Shown here: positions 51,981 to 60,850 of the stretch, one piece after another
Numbering within the stretch: the first letter of the stretch is position 1
Layout of the letters: the number at the start of each line of letters is the position of its first letter
Source of the DNA: Sphingomonadales bacterium
GTDB taxonomy: Bacteria; Bacteroidota; Bacteroidia; Chitinophagales; Chitinophagaceae
Length of the DNA stretch: 64,000 bases
Assembly: GCA_016872155.1 (NCBI GenBank)
Contig: VHBB01000001.1
Span: forward strand, 62,001 to 126,000
Direction: 5' to 3'
Notes under the pieces: generated by a model
The model's database searches: none
Seen by the model: the letters and a program-made list of their open reading frames with translations, nothing else
What the model was told of the DNA's origin: nothing
Translations under genes and position numbers: made by a program

Positions 51981-52043
51981 CATTTGGGACCTTCCTCATT
52001 TACGAATGCGCTTTTAAAATACCTTTACGTAAAGTCTTTCCCC

Positions 52044-52919
52044 ATGATCAAATCAATGACCGGTTTTGGAAGAGCCGAAGTGCGTGCCGGCGATAAGTTG
52101 TTGGCGATCGAACTAAAATCGCTCAATGGAAAACAGTTTGACCTGCAAGTAAAACTGCCTGCCCTGCTAAAGCCCCATGAGTTTGACATACGCCGCTTAT
52201 TGGCCACATCACTAGAAAGAGGTACCGTCGATTGTATGATCAGTCTTAAAGAGACCGGTCAATCACAGCCGGTAGCGATCAACACGCAACTGGCACGATC
52301 GTACTACCAGCCGTTAGCCTCGCTGGCAGCCGAACTGCAACTCGATACCTCGCAATTATTACCTGCCCTGCTTAAATTGCCCGAAGTCATTACTCCGGGC
52401 GCCGATGCGCTAAGCGCGACAGAATGGGAGCACTGTAAATCGGGCATTGCAAAAGCGGTAGAACAGTTGAATGCACACCGACTAACAGAGGGTAAGGCCC
52501 TCGAAGCGGACCTGTTGGGCCGAATCGATGCGATCGTCGCGTTACAAAAAGAGATCAGCGAGCTGGAGCCAAAGCGAAGAGAAAAGCTTCGCCAAGGACT
52601 GGTCAGATTGCTCGAAGACAATCTGGGCAAAGAGGGATACGATCGCAACCGGCTAGAGCAAGAGCTCATCTATTACATAGAGAAAATGGACATTAGTGAA
52701 GAACAGGTACGACTTCTGAACCACTGCGACTACTTTATACAACAGCTACAGGAGCCCGGAGACAGCAAAGGGAAAAAGCTATCGTTTATCTTACAAGAGA
52801 TCGGTCGCGAGATCAATACGACCGGCTCGAAGGCCAACGATGCAGCTATTCAGCAACGGGTAGTGCGCATGAAAGACGAGCTCGAAAAAGCCAAGGAGCA
52901 AATTTTAAATGTGATGTAA
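52044..52919 (+). CDS. YicC family endoribonuclease-like protein
   Basis: Protein of 291 residues of the YicC/YloC family, members of which are RNA endonucleases. It begins with the hallmark MIKSMTGFGRAE. The C-terminal DUF1732 portion contains EEQVRLLNHCDYFIQQL and KGKKLSFILQEIGREINTTGSKANDAAIQQRVVRMKDELEKAKEQ, with the conserved Glu/His/Arg residues. ATG 52044 was chosen because it starts the hallmark; the frame extends upstream only through the terminator region. gmk, often adjacent, is not present here; gldH follows 9 bp later. Confidence 0.92.
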   Translation: MIKSMTGFGRAEVRAGDKLLAIELKSLNGKQFDLQVKLPALLKPHEFDIRRLLATSLERGTVDCMISLKETGQSQPVAINTQLARSYYQPLASLAAELQLDTSQLLPALLKLPEVITPGADALSATEWEHCKSGIAKAVEQLNAHRLTEGKALEADLLGRIDAIVALQKEISELEPKRREKLRQGLVRLLEDNLGKEGYDRNRLEQELIYYIEKMDISEEQVRLLNHCDYFIQQLQEPGDSKGKKLSFILQEIGREINTTGSKANDAAIQQRVVRMKDELEKAKEQILNVM

Positions 52920-52928
52920 CTTTACCCT

Positions 52929-53426
52929 ATGCAAAGGATAAGCCGGCGGTCAATGACCGCCTTCTTATGGGGAGGACTGGTTTGTATGATCGGGGGCTGT
53001 AGCCCACTGTCGTTATACGAAAAATCGGTGGCGCTGCCCCAACAACAATGGAAGAGCGACTATGTGCCCCAATTCGACTTTACGATCACCGATACTACGG
53101 CCCGCTACGATGCAGCGTTGGTGCTTCGCCATCGTGACCGCTATCATTACAATAACATCTGGCTTAGACTATCCATAACCGACCCCGAAGGCAACTCCTA
53201 CTCTATAGACACCGATCTGCTATTGGGCACTAACGAAAGCGGCTGGTTGGGCGTAGGCATGGACGATATTTACGAGCACCGCATCTCGCTTCAAAAAGAA
53301 TTATTAGAAAAAGGGGTTTCGTTTCGCCGGGCGGGTACCTATCGGTTTAGCCTGGAGCAACGCATGCGCGAAGATCCACTTCAAGAAATTATGAATGTAG
53401 GAATACGGATAGAAAAGAAACCCTGA
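52929..53426 (+). CDS. gldH: gliding motility lipoprotein GldH
   Basis: Lipoprotein of 165 residues required for gliding and chitin use in Flavobacterium; its molecular role is unclear. A signal peptide with lipobox MIGGC is followed by the family pattern YEKSVALPQQQWKSDYVPQFDFTITD, then LRHRDRYHYNNIWLRLSITDPEG and AGTYRFSLEQRMREDPLQEIMNVGIRIEK. It sits between yicC and a two-component system, 11 bp before the kinase, and so may share their transcript. Confidence 0.92.
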   Translation: MQRISRRSMTAFLWGGLVCMIGGCSPLSLYEKSVALPQQQWKSDYVPQFDFTITDTTARYDAALVLRHRDRYHYNNIWLRLSITDPEGNSYSIDTDLLLGTNESGWLGVGMDDIYEHRISLQKELLEKGVSFRRAGTYRFSLEQRMREDPLQEIMNVGIRIEKKP

Positions 53427-53437
53427 ATCGCCCCCGT

Positions 53438-54427
53438 ATGCCCGACGAAGTCAAAAGAAAGCTAACACGCACCACCCTCATATACTGGGCACTACTGCTC
53501 TACGTGCTGGCGGCCCTGCTCTGGTGGCTGATCTCGTTGCAACAGCAAAATCGATTGATCGCCCTCGAAAAAAGACAGCTGCTCGAACTGCGCTCATCCG
53601 AGCTTAGCCCCGATGAATACAAAATTGAACAACGATCGATCGACGACCAGTTCGAACGAAACGAGACCAAATACATTAGCGAGGGCATTACCTTTTTGAT
53701 CGTGATCTTGATCGGAGCCGTTTTTATTTACAGGGCCGTACGAAGACAGTTCAAGATGCAACAGCAGCAACAGCATTTTATGATGGCGGTTACCCACGAG
53801 CTTAAAACGCCCATCGCGGTCGCCAAACTTAACCTGGAGACCCTGCAGAAGTATCAACTGGACCCCGAAAAACAACAAAAGCTTATCCGCACCACCCTCG
53901 ACGAGACGGCTCGGCTAAACTTTCTAACCAATAATATTCTAATCTCGGCCCAGCTCGAGAACAAAGCCTTCATTAGCAGTAAAGAAGAATTAGACCTTTC
54001 GGCGCTCTTGCTAGACTGTGTAGCGGCCCTTCAAAAACGATTTCCCGATAGATCCATAGAAACGGAGATCGAAAAAGAGATCGATATGGTAGGCGATGCG
54101 CTGTTGCTGCAGATCTTGATCAATAATCTGCTGGAAAATGCGATCAAATATGCGCCGGGTCTTTCGTCGATTCGAACCACCTTGCACAGCACTCCAATAG
54201 GTATTCGTCTTGCGGTGGCCGACCAAGGGCCGGGGGTACCCGAAAGCGAAAGATCGAAAGTATTCGATCGCTTTTACCGAATTGGCAATGAACAAACCCG
54301 TACTACCAAGGGCACCGGACTGGGGCTTTATTTATGCCAGCGAATTGCACAAGACCATCGGGGTCGTATCGAGATCGAGAATAACCACCCCCAAGGCAGT
54401 ATTTTCAATGTTATCTTTGCCCAATGA
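53438..54427 (+). CDS. sensor histidine kinase with short periplasmic loop
   Basis: Membrane sensor kinase of 329 residues. Two TM helices (about 15-33 and 83-100) enclose a polar 50-residue periplasmic loop. The dimerisation helix has VTHELKTPIAVAKLNLETL with phosphoacceptor His120, and the ATPase domain has the N box NNLLENAIKYA, the G1 box ADQGPGVP and the G2 box GTGLGLYLCQRIA. The missing sensory domain means the stimulus may be membrane stress or small periplasmic signals. Its stop overlaps the regulator's start (ATGA), so it is paired with it. Confidence 0.93.
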   Translation: MPDEVKRKLTRTTLIYWALLLYVLAALLWWLISLQQQNRLIALEKRQLLELRSSELSPDEYKIEQRSIDDQFERNETKYISEGITFLIVILIGAVFIYRAVRRQFKMQQQQQHFMMAVTHELKTPIAVAKLNLETLQKYQLDPEKQQKLIRTTLDETARLNFLTNNILISAQLENKAFISSKEELDLSALLLDCVAALQKRFPDRSIETEIEKEIDMVGDALLLQILINNLLENAIKYAPGLSSIRTTLHSTPIGIRLAVADQGPGVPESERSKVFDRFYRIGNEQTRTTKGTGLGLYLCQRIAQDHRGRIEIENNHPQGSIFNVIFAQ

Positions 54428-55131
54428 GCGAAGCGACCCCCGCCACGATTTTACTGGTCGAAGACGAAGAGAATTTGCATGAGGCCCTCAAACTGAATCT
54501 GGAGCTGGAGGGCTACGAGGTAAGCTCTGCCTATGATGGTGCCGCTGCCTTAAAGGCCATAGACAACGCTTATTTCGATCTGATCATTTTAGATGTGATG
54601 CTTCCGGTCATGGATGGTATACAAGTGGCCGAGACCATACGGATTCGTAACAACGAGACACCGATTTTAATGCTGAGTGCCCGCAACAGCAGCGCAGACC
54701 GGGTAATGGGGCTCAAAAAAGGCGCAGATGACTACCTTACCAAACCTTTTAACCTCGAAGAGTTATTACTGCGCGTTTCGAAGCTGATCGATAAGAATCA
54801 GAAATTACAAGACCGATCGACCCTGGGCGATCAATACCAGTTTGGACCCAATAAGATCGACTTTAAGGCGCAAGAAGCCATTGGCGTTGAGGGGACCCCA
54901 ATTCGGCTGAGTAAAAAAGAGGCCATGCTCTTGAAATTACTGATCGAAAATAAAAACGAGGTGGTTCCGCGCGAAAAGATATTGCAAGCCGTTTGGGGCT
55001 ACCAGGTCTATCCCACGACACGCACGATCGATAATTTTATTCTGAATTTTCGCAAGTACTTCGAAGCGGATACTCGCAACCCCCGTTATTTTTATTCGGT
55101 ACGAGGCGTGGGCTACAAATACACCGAATAG
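54424..55131 (+). CDS. OmpR/PhoB-family response regulator
   Basis: Transcription factor of 235 residues. The receiver domain has acidic pair EDEE (residues 13-16), phosphoacceptor Asp57 in IILDVMLPVMDG, and Lys in YLTKPFNLEELL. The C-terminal winged helix has RLSKKEAMLLKLLIENKNEVVPREKILQAVWGYQVYPTTRTIDNFILNFRKYFE with RGVGYKYTE at the end. It is activated by the kinase whose gene overlaps it by 4 bp. Possible targets include gldH or envelope genes but none can be read here. Confidence 0.94.
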   Translation: MSEATPATILLVEDEENLHEALKLNLELEGYEVSSAYDGAAALKAIDNAYFDLIILDVMLPVMDGIQVAETIRIRNNETPILMLSARNSSADRVMGLKKGADDYLTKPFNLEELLLRVSKLIDKNQKLQDRSTLGDQYQFGPNKIDFKAQEAIGVEGTPIRLSKKEAMLLKLLIENKNEVVPREKILQAVWGYQVYPTTRTIDNFILNFRKYFEADTRNPRYFYSVRGVGYKYTE

Positions 55132-55132
55132 G

Positions 55133-55867
55133 TTAGAGGTCGCCCAACCGGGGGCGGATCACTATTTCTTCGACACAGGCTTGTGGAGAGAGATGAGCGG
55201 CCTGAAAGATCATCTTGGCAATATCCGAAGGCTCCATAATACGGCCGTTGCTATTATCGAAATTACCCCAGCTGTCGGTGAGCACGGCCCCGGGATACAC
55301 CCCTGTTACTTTTACACCGGTCGACTTAAGTTCTTCGCGCAGGTTTTGAGTAAAGCCATGCAGAGCATACTTGCTAATACTGTACGATCCTCCTTGTGCA
55401 TAGGGCTTTAACGAAGCAATGGAGCAAATGGTAAAGATGTGACCCGAACCACGCTGTATCATGTCGGGCATTAACGTGCGGGTCAGGTAATAGGCGCTGT
55501 ACAAATTGACCGCCATTTGTTGTTCGAGTTGTCCGGCTGGTTCTTCGCCCAGCGATCCCGGTAAGAACTGACCTGCATTGTTAATGAGAATATCCGGTTC
55601 TCCATAGCTTAGACACCAACGACCAAAGTCGATGGCCTCTTGCGATACGCTCAGATCGGCAGCCTTTCCATGAATTACGGCGGTGGGATAAGCGGCCGAC
55701 AACATCTGAATGGTCTGCGCAAGACGGCCTGCATCGCGCGCGGTCAGCAATAACCGATAACCCGCTTGTGCAAATAACGAAGCGATCTCTTTGCCAATAC
55801 CCCTTGATGCGCCCGTAACGATCACCGTTAGGGCATTAGCAGCTGCAGCAGTTACCGAAGAATCCAT
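55133..55867 (-). CDS. short-chain dehydrogenase/reductase (classical SDR)
   Basis: Oxidoreductase of 244 residues. The cofactor loop is VTGASRGIGKEIASLFA (about residues 15-31), with NNAGQFLPGSLGEE (about 85-98) and catalytic YSISKYALHGF (Tyr-xxx-Lys near 155-159) with Ser in the FTICSIASL strand. The loop lacks the Gly-rich NADPH arginine pattern needed to choose NAD or NADP. Substrate unknown. ATG 55867 is preferred over an in-frame TTG nine bases upstream. It converges on the response regulator (1-bp gap). Confidence 0.88.
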   Translation of the reverse strand: MDSSVTAAAANALTVIVTGASRGIGKEIASLFAQAGYRLLLTARDAGRLAQTIQMLSAAYPTAVIHGKAADLSVSQEAIDFGRWCLSYGEPDILINNAGQFLPGSLGEEPAGQLEQQMAVNLYSAYYLTRTLMPDMIQRGSGHIFTICSIASLKPYAQGGSYSISKYALHGFTQNLREELKSTGVKVTGVYPGAVLTDSWGNFDNSNGRIMEPSDIAKMIFQAAHLSPQACVEEIVIRPRLGDL

Positions 55868-55926
55868 ACTCGTCAATTAATTGATATATTGCAAAGTTAT
55901 TGACCCACTCTTACAATTAAGCAGCT

Positions 55927-56649
55927 TTGTTGTCTTCGCTTCGCTACCCGCATCTTTTTTTTGACTTGGACCATACCCTGTGGGACTTCGAGGCAAATGC
56001 CCTTGCCACCTTACGACAATTGTACGAAGAACTAGATCTGCGGCAATTGGGCGTTGATGACTTTACCCATTTTTATCGGCAATATCTACTTCATAACGAA
56101 AAGCTCTGGGACCGATACCGAAAGGGTTTTATAAAGCAAGAGGAACTTCGGATCAAACGGATGCGGCTGGCCCTGCTCGATTTTGGGGTGATCAACGAAG
56201 AGGTGGCCTCGGTAATGAATGTGCGCTTTTTGGACCTGCTTCCGACCCGCACTATTTTGTTTCCGCATACCTTGGAGCTGTTGAATTACCTGCAACAAAA
56301 GAGCTACCAATTACACCTTATTACCAACGGCTTTGAAAAAACACAGCATAGCAAACTACAGTATTCGGGACTGGCCTCTTATTTTTCTACTGTCATTACC
56401 TCGGAGGGATCGGGAAGCCTTAAACCCAGACCCGAGATCTTCTCGTATGCATTGGCAAAAACCGGGGCAACAACGGCGCAATCGCTCATGATCGGAGATA
56501 CGATAGAGGTAGATATTGCAGGTGCCAAAAACGCAGGTATCGATCAGATTCATGTCAATCATCTGAACCAAGAGCGGGTAGCACTATCCGATGGAAGCTA
56601 TCCTACCCATACCGTCTTTTCGTTGCAAGAGATTATGCAGATCTTATAA
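55927..56649 (+). CDS. YjjG-like HAD phosphatase, TTG start
   Basis: HAD-superfamily hydrolase of 240 residues, closest in pattern to the YjjG pyrimidine nucleotidase group. Motif I is FFDLDHTLWDF with Asp13 and Asp15, motif II is LITNGFEKTQHSKLQYSGL, motif III the Lys in SLKPRPEIFSYAL, and motif IV GDTIEVDIAGAKNAG. A cap domain of helices lies between motif I and II. No ATG precedes motif I in frame: TAA, then GCA GCT, then two TTG codons at 55927 and 55930, one of which must be the start. Confidence 0.88.
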   Translation: MLSSLRYPHLFFDLDHTLWDFEANALATLRQLYEELDLRQLGVDDFTHFYRQYLLHNEKLWDRYRKGFIKQEELRIKRMRLALLDFGVINEEVASVMNVRFLDLLPTRTILFPHTLELLNYLQQKSYQLHLITNGFEKTQHSKLQYSGLASYFSTVITSEGSGSLKPRPEIFSYALAKTGATTAQSLMIGDTIEVDIAGAKNAGIDQIHVNHLNQERVALSDGSYPTHTVFSLQEIMQIL

Positions 56650-56671
56650 CTGCTACGGATTGACTTACCGA

Positions 56672-57328
56672 TTACCAGGTAGCGATCTCAGTAACGCCCC
56701 CCAAAGGACGATCGCCGATTTTAACTTTAATGACAGCATCGAGCGGAAGTAATAAATCGACTCGAGATCCGAATTTAATAAACCCCATTTCTTCGGTCTG
56801 TCTTACAGATTGACCGGGTTGCAGGTAATTGACGATGCGCCTGGCCAGGGCCCCTGCGATCTGCTTGACCAAGATCTCACGACCATTTTTTTCGTAAACG
56901 ACCGTATGTCTTTCGTTTTCGGTAGAAGACTTAGGATGCCAGGCTACCAGATATTGGCCAGGATGATATTGGGAGTAACGAACTGTTCCACTTACCGGAT
57001 TGCGATTGACATGCACATTGAACGGGCTCATAAAAATGGACACCTGAATGCGGCGATCTGAAAAATACTCATCGGCCTGCACTTCTTCGATAACTACGAT
57101 CTCGCCATCGGCAGGAGCGATCACGCTGTTTTCCGCTATGGTATGTATCCGAGCGGGAACCCGAAAAAAAGAAAGAATGAATCCCCAGAACAACAGCGAA
57201 ACGGCCAGCAGCGCTACAAAACAGCCGGTGCAGGTCGCGTAAAGAAAATAATAGCTAAGGGCATTGCCGGCTACAAGCACCAAGGTTACAAGAGCAATAG
57301 TGGGAAACCCCTCGCGGTGAATGGTCAT
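56672..57328 (-). CDS. psd: phosphatidylserine decarboxylase (short, archaeal-type)
   Basis: Membrane-associated proenzyme that makes phosphatidylethanolamine. The 218-residue length fits the short Psd type common in Bacteroidota. Two N-terminal hydrophobic segments (about 9-28 and 38-57) are followed by APADGEIVVIEEV and FMSPFNVHVNRNPVSGTVRY. The autocatalytic site is KFGSRVDLLLP, with Gly187-Ser188 giving the pyruvoyl group. It follows cdsA by 44 bp on the same strand, together forming the CDP-diacylglycerol to phosphatidylethanolamine branch. Confidence 0.93.
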   Translation of the reverse strand: MTIHREGFPTIALVTLVLVAGNALSYYFLYATCTGCFVALLAVSLLFWGFILSFFRVPARIHTIAENSVIAPADGEIVVIEEVQADEYFSDRRIQVSIFMSPFNVHVNRNPVSGTVRYSQYHPGQYLVAWHPKSSTENERHTVVYEKNGREILVKQIAGALARRIVNYLQPGQSVRQTEEMGFIKFGSRVDLLLPLDAVIKVKIGDRPLGGVTEIATW

Positions 57329-57372
57329 ACGTTAAAAAATTAAAGGGCAAAGATAACGATTCACTCCGCTGC

Positions 57373-58074
57373 TTACAGAAAGACCCTCACATAGATCCAA
57401 ATAACCGGAGTGCCCCATAGTAGCGAATCGAATCGATCTAACCAGCCACCATGCCCGGGCAAGATGCGACCACTGTCTTTTACCCCCGCCATCCGTTTTA
57501 GTTTCGATTCAAAAAGATCGCCGGCCGTACCAAACGCAGCCGCCAGTAAGGCCATCAGGTATCCATCTAGTGAGCGAAGAGGCATGGAGACACCGGGTAG
57601 TAAATTACTCGCTATTAATCGAGGCAAGAGCGCTCCCGCGATCAGCACGGTAAGGACTACACCGCCAAGGGTGCCCTCCCATGTTTTTTTGGGAGAGACG
57701 GGGCTCAGGGGCGTGCGACCTATAAAAGACCCTACCAAGTAGGCCATCGTATCGTTGATCCACATACAGGCTAGTGCGAACAAACAAAGCACGGGTAAAG
57801 AGGTAGCAGCGGCGCTGGCCAATGGGTCTTGCATTTTTAGGTCAATGAACAAGGCCCAGGATAGCGACAGGTATAAGAACCCCAAAAGCAAATAACGAAT
57901 CGGAAAGCGAAATAAACTATATAAGCGTTGGTATTCGACCCAGCAGCCCGCATGGATGATCATGACCAACAAAACAAAACTCCACGTACTCCAGCATAAA
58001 CCAAACAGCATTACTGCCGCAAAAAAGAAGGCGGTGATGGTTCGTTGTTGAAAAACCTGCCGGTTAAATGCCAT
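57373..58074 (-). CDS. cdsA: phosphatidate cytidylyltransferase CdsA
   Basis: Multi-pass membrane enzyme, 233 residues, making CDP-diacylglycerol. The C-terminal signature is ESKLKRMAGVKDSGRILPGHGGWLDRFDSL, matching S-x3-KR-x4-KD-x5-PGHGG-x2-DR-x-D exactly, so the metal-binding Asp residues are present. Five or six TM helices precede it. It is between psd and the CPBP protease gene, 8 bp after the latter. In many Bacteroidota cdsA and psd follow ftsH; here the ftsH block is 43 kb away. Confidence 0.95.
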   Translation of the reverse strand: MAFNRQVFQQRTITAFFFAAVMLFGLCWSTWSFVLLVMIIHAGCWVEYQRLYSLFRFPIRYLLLGFLYLSLSWALFIDLKMQDPLASAAATSLPVLCLFALACMWINDTMAYLVGSFIGRTPLSPVSPKKTWEGTLGGVVLTVLIAGALLPRLIASNLLPGVSMPLRSLDGYLMALLAAAFGTAGDLFESKLKRMAGVKDSGRILPGHGGWLDRFDSLLWGTPVIWIYVRVFL

Positions 58075-58082
58075 TACTCAAT

Positions 58083-59081
58083 TTATGAAGGGTGCGCAGA
58101 AGATTCATCAGAAATATCGTGATCCTGATCAGTATCGCTATGACGCATCATCCAATGAAAATGCATGGTGACGAGCAGCGCACTCACCAACCCCGAGATC
58201 ATAAGGGTCTGGGGGCCTACTACCGGTTCTTCATTGAGCAGCACCGGATTAAAATAGACCAATACGATCAACAAGGCATCGTAGAAGAAATGAGACAGTA
58301 TAGCCGCCCATAAGCTCCCGCTATACCAATAGACAGCCCCTAGCAAAATACCTAATACAAACCGCGGCAAAAAGCCATAGAACTGCATGTGCATAGACGA
58401 AAAAAGAAAAGCCGACAGTAAGATAGCAGGCCAGGCCTGACCAAATTGCCGAAAGAACATCTTTTGCAATACGCCTCTAAACAATAATTCCTCGCCAACG
58501 GCCGCCAGCCCGGCTATAAACAGAATATTGAGCAAAAGATCGCTGGTACTACGCAGCCCCAGCAAGGCCTTTACCGTATCGTTAGCCTCGTTCTCTTGGG
58601 CCTTCATCCACTCGGCCAGTGCCGAAGGAAACTCCACCACGCGGTTCAACTCGCCCAGCCATTGAACCAATGGAAGCGCGAATAGCAATACAGTAACGCC
58701 TATGATCCAAAAACCGGAATGCACCGGTCTGTTGAGTTTAAGGTACGACCGGGCGGGCTCGGCAGAGAATAAGCGGGTCGCCAGCCAGGAGGGAACCAAG
58801 AACAAGCCCAGGAATTGTGCAAGCTGCATGCCTCTGATAAAAAATCCTAATTGGGGATGAGGCACTTTCATTTTACTAAGGGTGGCCAATTGCTCAACGG
58901 TAATACCGGTAATGGCCGAGAGTAAAAACGTACCCAATAATCCTATGCTAAAAAAACTCATCAGCGTCAGGCTCATCAGTAATAAAAGTTGCTGCCCCGA
59001 TGATCTTTCTTGATAAAATCCTTTTTTAAACACACGCCAGTTTTTGATTGTAAATTTGCCTTTCCGGACTTGCCGGCACAT
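58083..59081 (-). CDS. CPBP family intramembrane metalloprotease
   Basis: Polytopic membrane protein of 332 residues in the CPBP (Abi/CAAX prenyl protease-like) family. The motif pair is EELLFRGVLQKMFF with Glu197-Glu198 and Arg202, followed by HMQFYGFLPRFVLGILLGAVYWYSGSLWAAILSHFFYD, which supplies both His positions, so the protease site is intact. Seven or eight TM helices are expected. Substrates are unknown. It starts only 26 bp from the divergent dusB gene. Confidence 0.9.
   Translation of the reverse strand: MCRQVRKGKFTIKNWRVFKKGFYQERSSGQQLLLLMSLTLMSFFSIGLLGTFLLSAITGITVEQLATLSKMKVPHPQLGFFIRGMQLAQFLGLFLVPSWLATRLFSAEPARSYLKLNRPVHSGFWIIGVTVLLFALPLVQWLGELNRVVEFPSALAEWMKAQENEANDTVKALLGLRSTSDLLLNILFIAGLAAVGEELLFRGVLQKMFFRQFGQAWPAILLSAFLFSSMHMQFYGFLPRFVLGILLGAVYWYSGSLWAAILSHFFYDALLIVLVYFNPVLLNEEPVVGPQTLMISGLVSALLVTMHFHWMMRHSDTDQDHDISDESSAHPS
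59051..59058 (+). promoter_or_regulatory. candidate -7 promoter element for dusB
   Basis: TAAATTTG matches TAnnTTTG and lies 49 bp before the ATG at 59108. It is inside the beginning of the divergent CPBP gene. No -33 TTTG at optimal spacing was found. Confidence 0.4.
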
Positions 59082-59107
59082 TCAACAAATTTAGGCAAAA
59101 CCCTACG

Positions 59108-60148
59108 ATGGTTAAGATCGGTCCTGTAACGCTTCCTGATTTTCCGCTGCTGCTCGCTCCCATGGAGGATGTGAGTGACCCGCCCTTTCGTGCCGTCTGC
59201 AAAGACAAGGGCGCCGATCTTATGTATACCGAGTTTATTTCTTCTGAAGGGCTCATTAGAGATGCGATCAAAAGCAAGAAGAAGCTAGACATCTTCGATT
59301 ACGAAAGACCGGTGGGCATTCAGATCTTCGGAGGCGATGAAGAGAGCCTGGGGTTGGCCGCCAAGATCGTTGAGGTAACACAACCCGATCTGCTCGATAT
59401 TAATTTCGGTTGCCCTGTAAAGAAGGTGGCCCTTAAAGGAGCCGGAGCCGGGGTACTTCGTGATGTAGATCTGACGGTGCGCCTAACCAAGGCCGTCGTG
59501 CAATCTACATCGCTACCGGTAACCGTCAAGACGCGCTTAGGATGGGACGACAGCAATAAGAATATCGAAGAAGTAGCCGAACGGCTGCAAGATGTGGGCA
59601 TCAAGGCCCTGGCTATTCACGGCAGAACCCGCGTACAGATGTATAAAGGAGAGGCTGACTGGACCTTGATCGGAAAGATCAAGAACAATCCGCGTATCAC
59701 CATTCCGATCTTTGGCAATGGTGATATTGACTCGCCCGAAAAAGCCCTGGCTTACAAAAATCGCTATGGTGTGGATGGAATCATGATCGGAAGAGCGGCC
59801 ATCGGTTATCCGTGGATCTTTAACGAGATCAAACACTTTATGAAAACCGGAGAGCACCTGCCGGCGCCTACCATCGAAGACCGATTGGCAGTATGTCGAA
59901 AGCACTTGCGCTATTCGATCGAATGGAAAAACCCAGTGGTAGGTATCAACGAAATGAGAAGACATTATGCCAACTATCTAAAAGGACTTCCCAACATCAA
60001 AGAATACAGAAATAAACTGGTAACCTTAAGGACCGAAGAAGAACTGAATGCCGTATTCGACGAAATGGCCCGCGTATACGAGGGATTTACCTTCGAAAAA
60101 ACGCCGATCGCACTTATCAATTATCACGAGAAATGTCCGATCGACTAA
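59108..60148 (+). CDS. dusB: tRNA-dihydrouridine synthase (DusB-type)
   Basis: FMN-dependent enzyme that reduces uridine to dihydrouridine in tRNA. Over 346 residues it has the TIM-barrel start PLLLAPMEDVSDPPFRAVCKDKGADLMYTEF (residues 14-44), LLDINFGCPVKKVALKGAGAG with the catalytic Cys near 105, ALAIHGRTRVQMYKGEADW near 170, and GVDGIMIGRAAIGYPWIF near 220. The helical C-terminal domain follows. Length and motif variants fit the DusB group; DusA or DusC would differ in the C-terminal half. Confidence 0.94.
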   Translation: MVKIGPVTLPDFPLLLAPMEDVSDPPFRAVCKDKGADLMYTEFISSEGLIRDAIKSKKKLDIFDYERPVGIQIFGGDEESLGLAAKIVEVTQPDLLDINFGCPVKKVALKGAGAGVLRDVDLTVRLTKAVVQSTSLPVTVKTRLGWDDSNKNIEEVAERLQDVGIKALAIHGRTRVQMYKGEADWTLIGKIKNNPRITIPIFGNGDIDSPEKALAYKNRYGVDGIMIGRAAIGYPWIFNEIKHFMKTGEHLPAPTIEDRLAVCRKHLRYSIEWKNPVVGINEMRRHYANYLKGLPNIKEYRNKLVTLRTEEELNAVFDEMARVYEGFTFEKTPIALINYHEKCPID

Positions 60149-60169
60149 ACGATCGGGGCCATGGGGCCA

Positions 60170-60850
60170 TTACTGAATGGCCGTAACGACCATTTCGCTA
60201 AGTGGAGAAACCGATGGATCGAAGTAATGAGTTAGACGCCCATCTTCGTCGATCAGGTACTTAGAAAAATTCCAAGTAGGGGCTTTTGAATTCCATCCAT
60301 TTTTGGTGCTGTCGGTCAGCCAGCGATATACGGGATGCTGAAGCGCACCGGACACTACCGATGTTTTTTGCGTCAAGAAGAAACGAACCCCATAGTTCCG
60401 TTCGCAGAAAGCGGCGATCGAGGCGTTGCTTCCCTTTTCTTGTTCCTTAAAATCATTGGCCGGAAAGCCAATAACCTGCAAGCGATTGGCAAACTTATCT
60501 TGCAGTTGCTGCAGCTCTTTATACTGCCCCGTATAACCACAATCGCTGGCCGTATTGACAATTAAAACTTTTTTTCCCTTCAATAATGCCCAATCGATGG
60601 GAGCTCCATTGGTCAACGTCGCTTGCAAGTCATAAAACGAAACAGGGGCCTTTTGGGGAGCATGCGTTAGAACCATCGTATTCTTATTGCCCAGTCGTGT
60701 CGCCCACATAAGCGCCGGATAAATGGTCTTTAACATTCGTTGACGAAAGGTCATGGTGGTGTTAGTTTGTTGTAACCATAATAGACCCAGCGCGGCAACG
60801 ATCAAGATACCCGTCAGTAGCAGTCTTCGGCGCAGCTGGTCTTTTCTCAT
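60170..60850 (-). CDS. membrane-anchored glutathione peroxidase-family protein
   Basis: GPx-family thiol peroxidase of 226 residues. An N-terminal TM helix (about 9-27) and a 50-residue linker anchor it. The catalytic site is NTASDCGYTGQY with Cys104, then VIGFPANDFKEQEKGSNASI and WNFSKYLIDEDG, so the Cys-Gln-Asn-Trp tetrad is intact. It is a distinct paralogue of the protein at 37467-37985, with about 70 extra N-terminal residues. Its start overlaps the stop of the aldehyde dehydrogenase gene by 4 bp, indicating coupling. Confidence 0.92.
   Translation of the reverse strand: MRKDQLRRRLLLTGILIVAALGLLWLQQTNTTMTFRQRMLKTIYPALMWATRLGNKNTMVLTHAPQKAPVSFYDLQATLTNGAPIDWALLKGKKVLIVNTASDCGYTGQYKELQQLQDKFANRLQVIGFPANDFKEQEKGSNASIAAFCERNYGVRFFLTQKTSVVSGALQHPVYRWLTDSTKNGWNSKAPTWNFSKYLIDEDGRLTHYFDPSVSPLSEMVVTAIQ

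Larger units (their letters stand above)
51772..52043. other. AT-rich intergenic region between the LpxD-like gene and yicC
   Basis: Divergent spacer of 272 bp. It contains two DnaA-box-like 9-mers (51828-51836 and 51850-51858), a run of about 70 bases very rich in A and T (51841-51910), promoter-like boxes at 51879-51907, and a short hairpin-rich transcript unit ending in a strong intrinsic terminator (51912-51980). The yicC start follows 63 bp later. No protein-coding gene is supported here. Confidence 0.6.
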
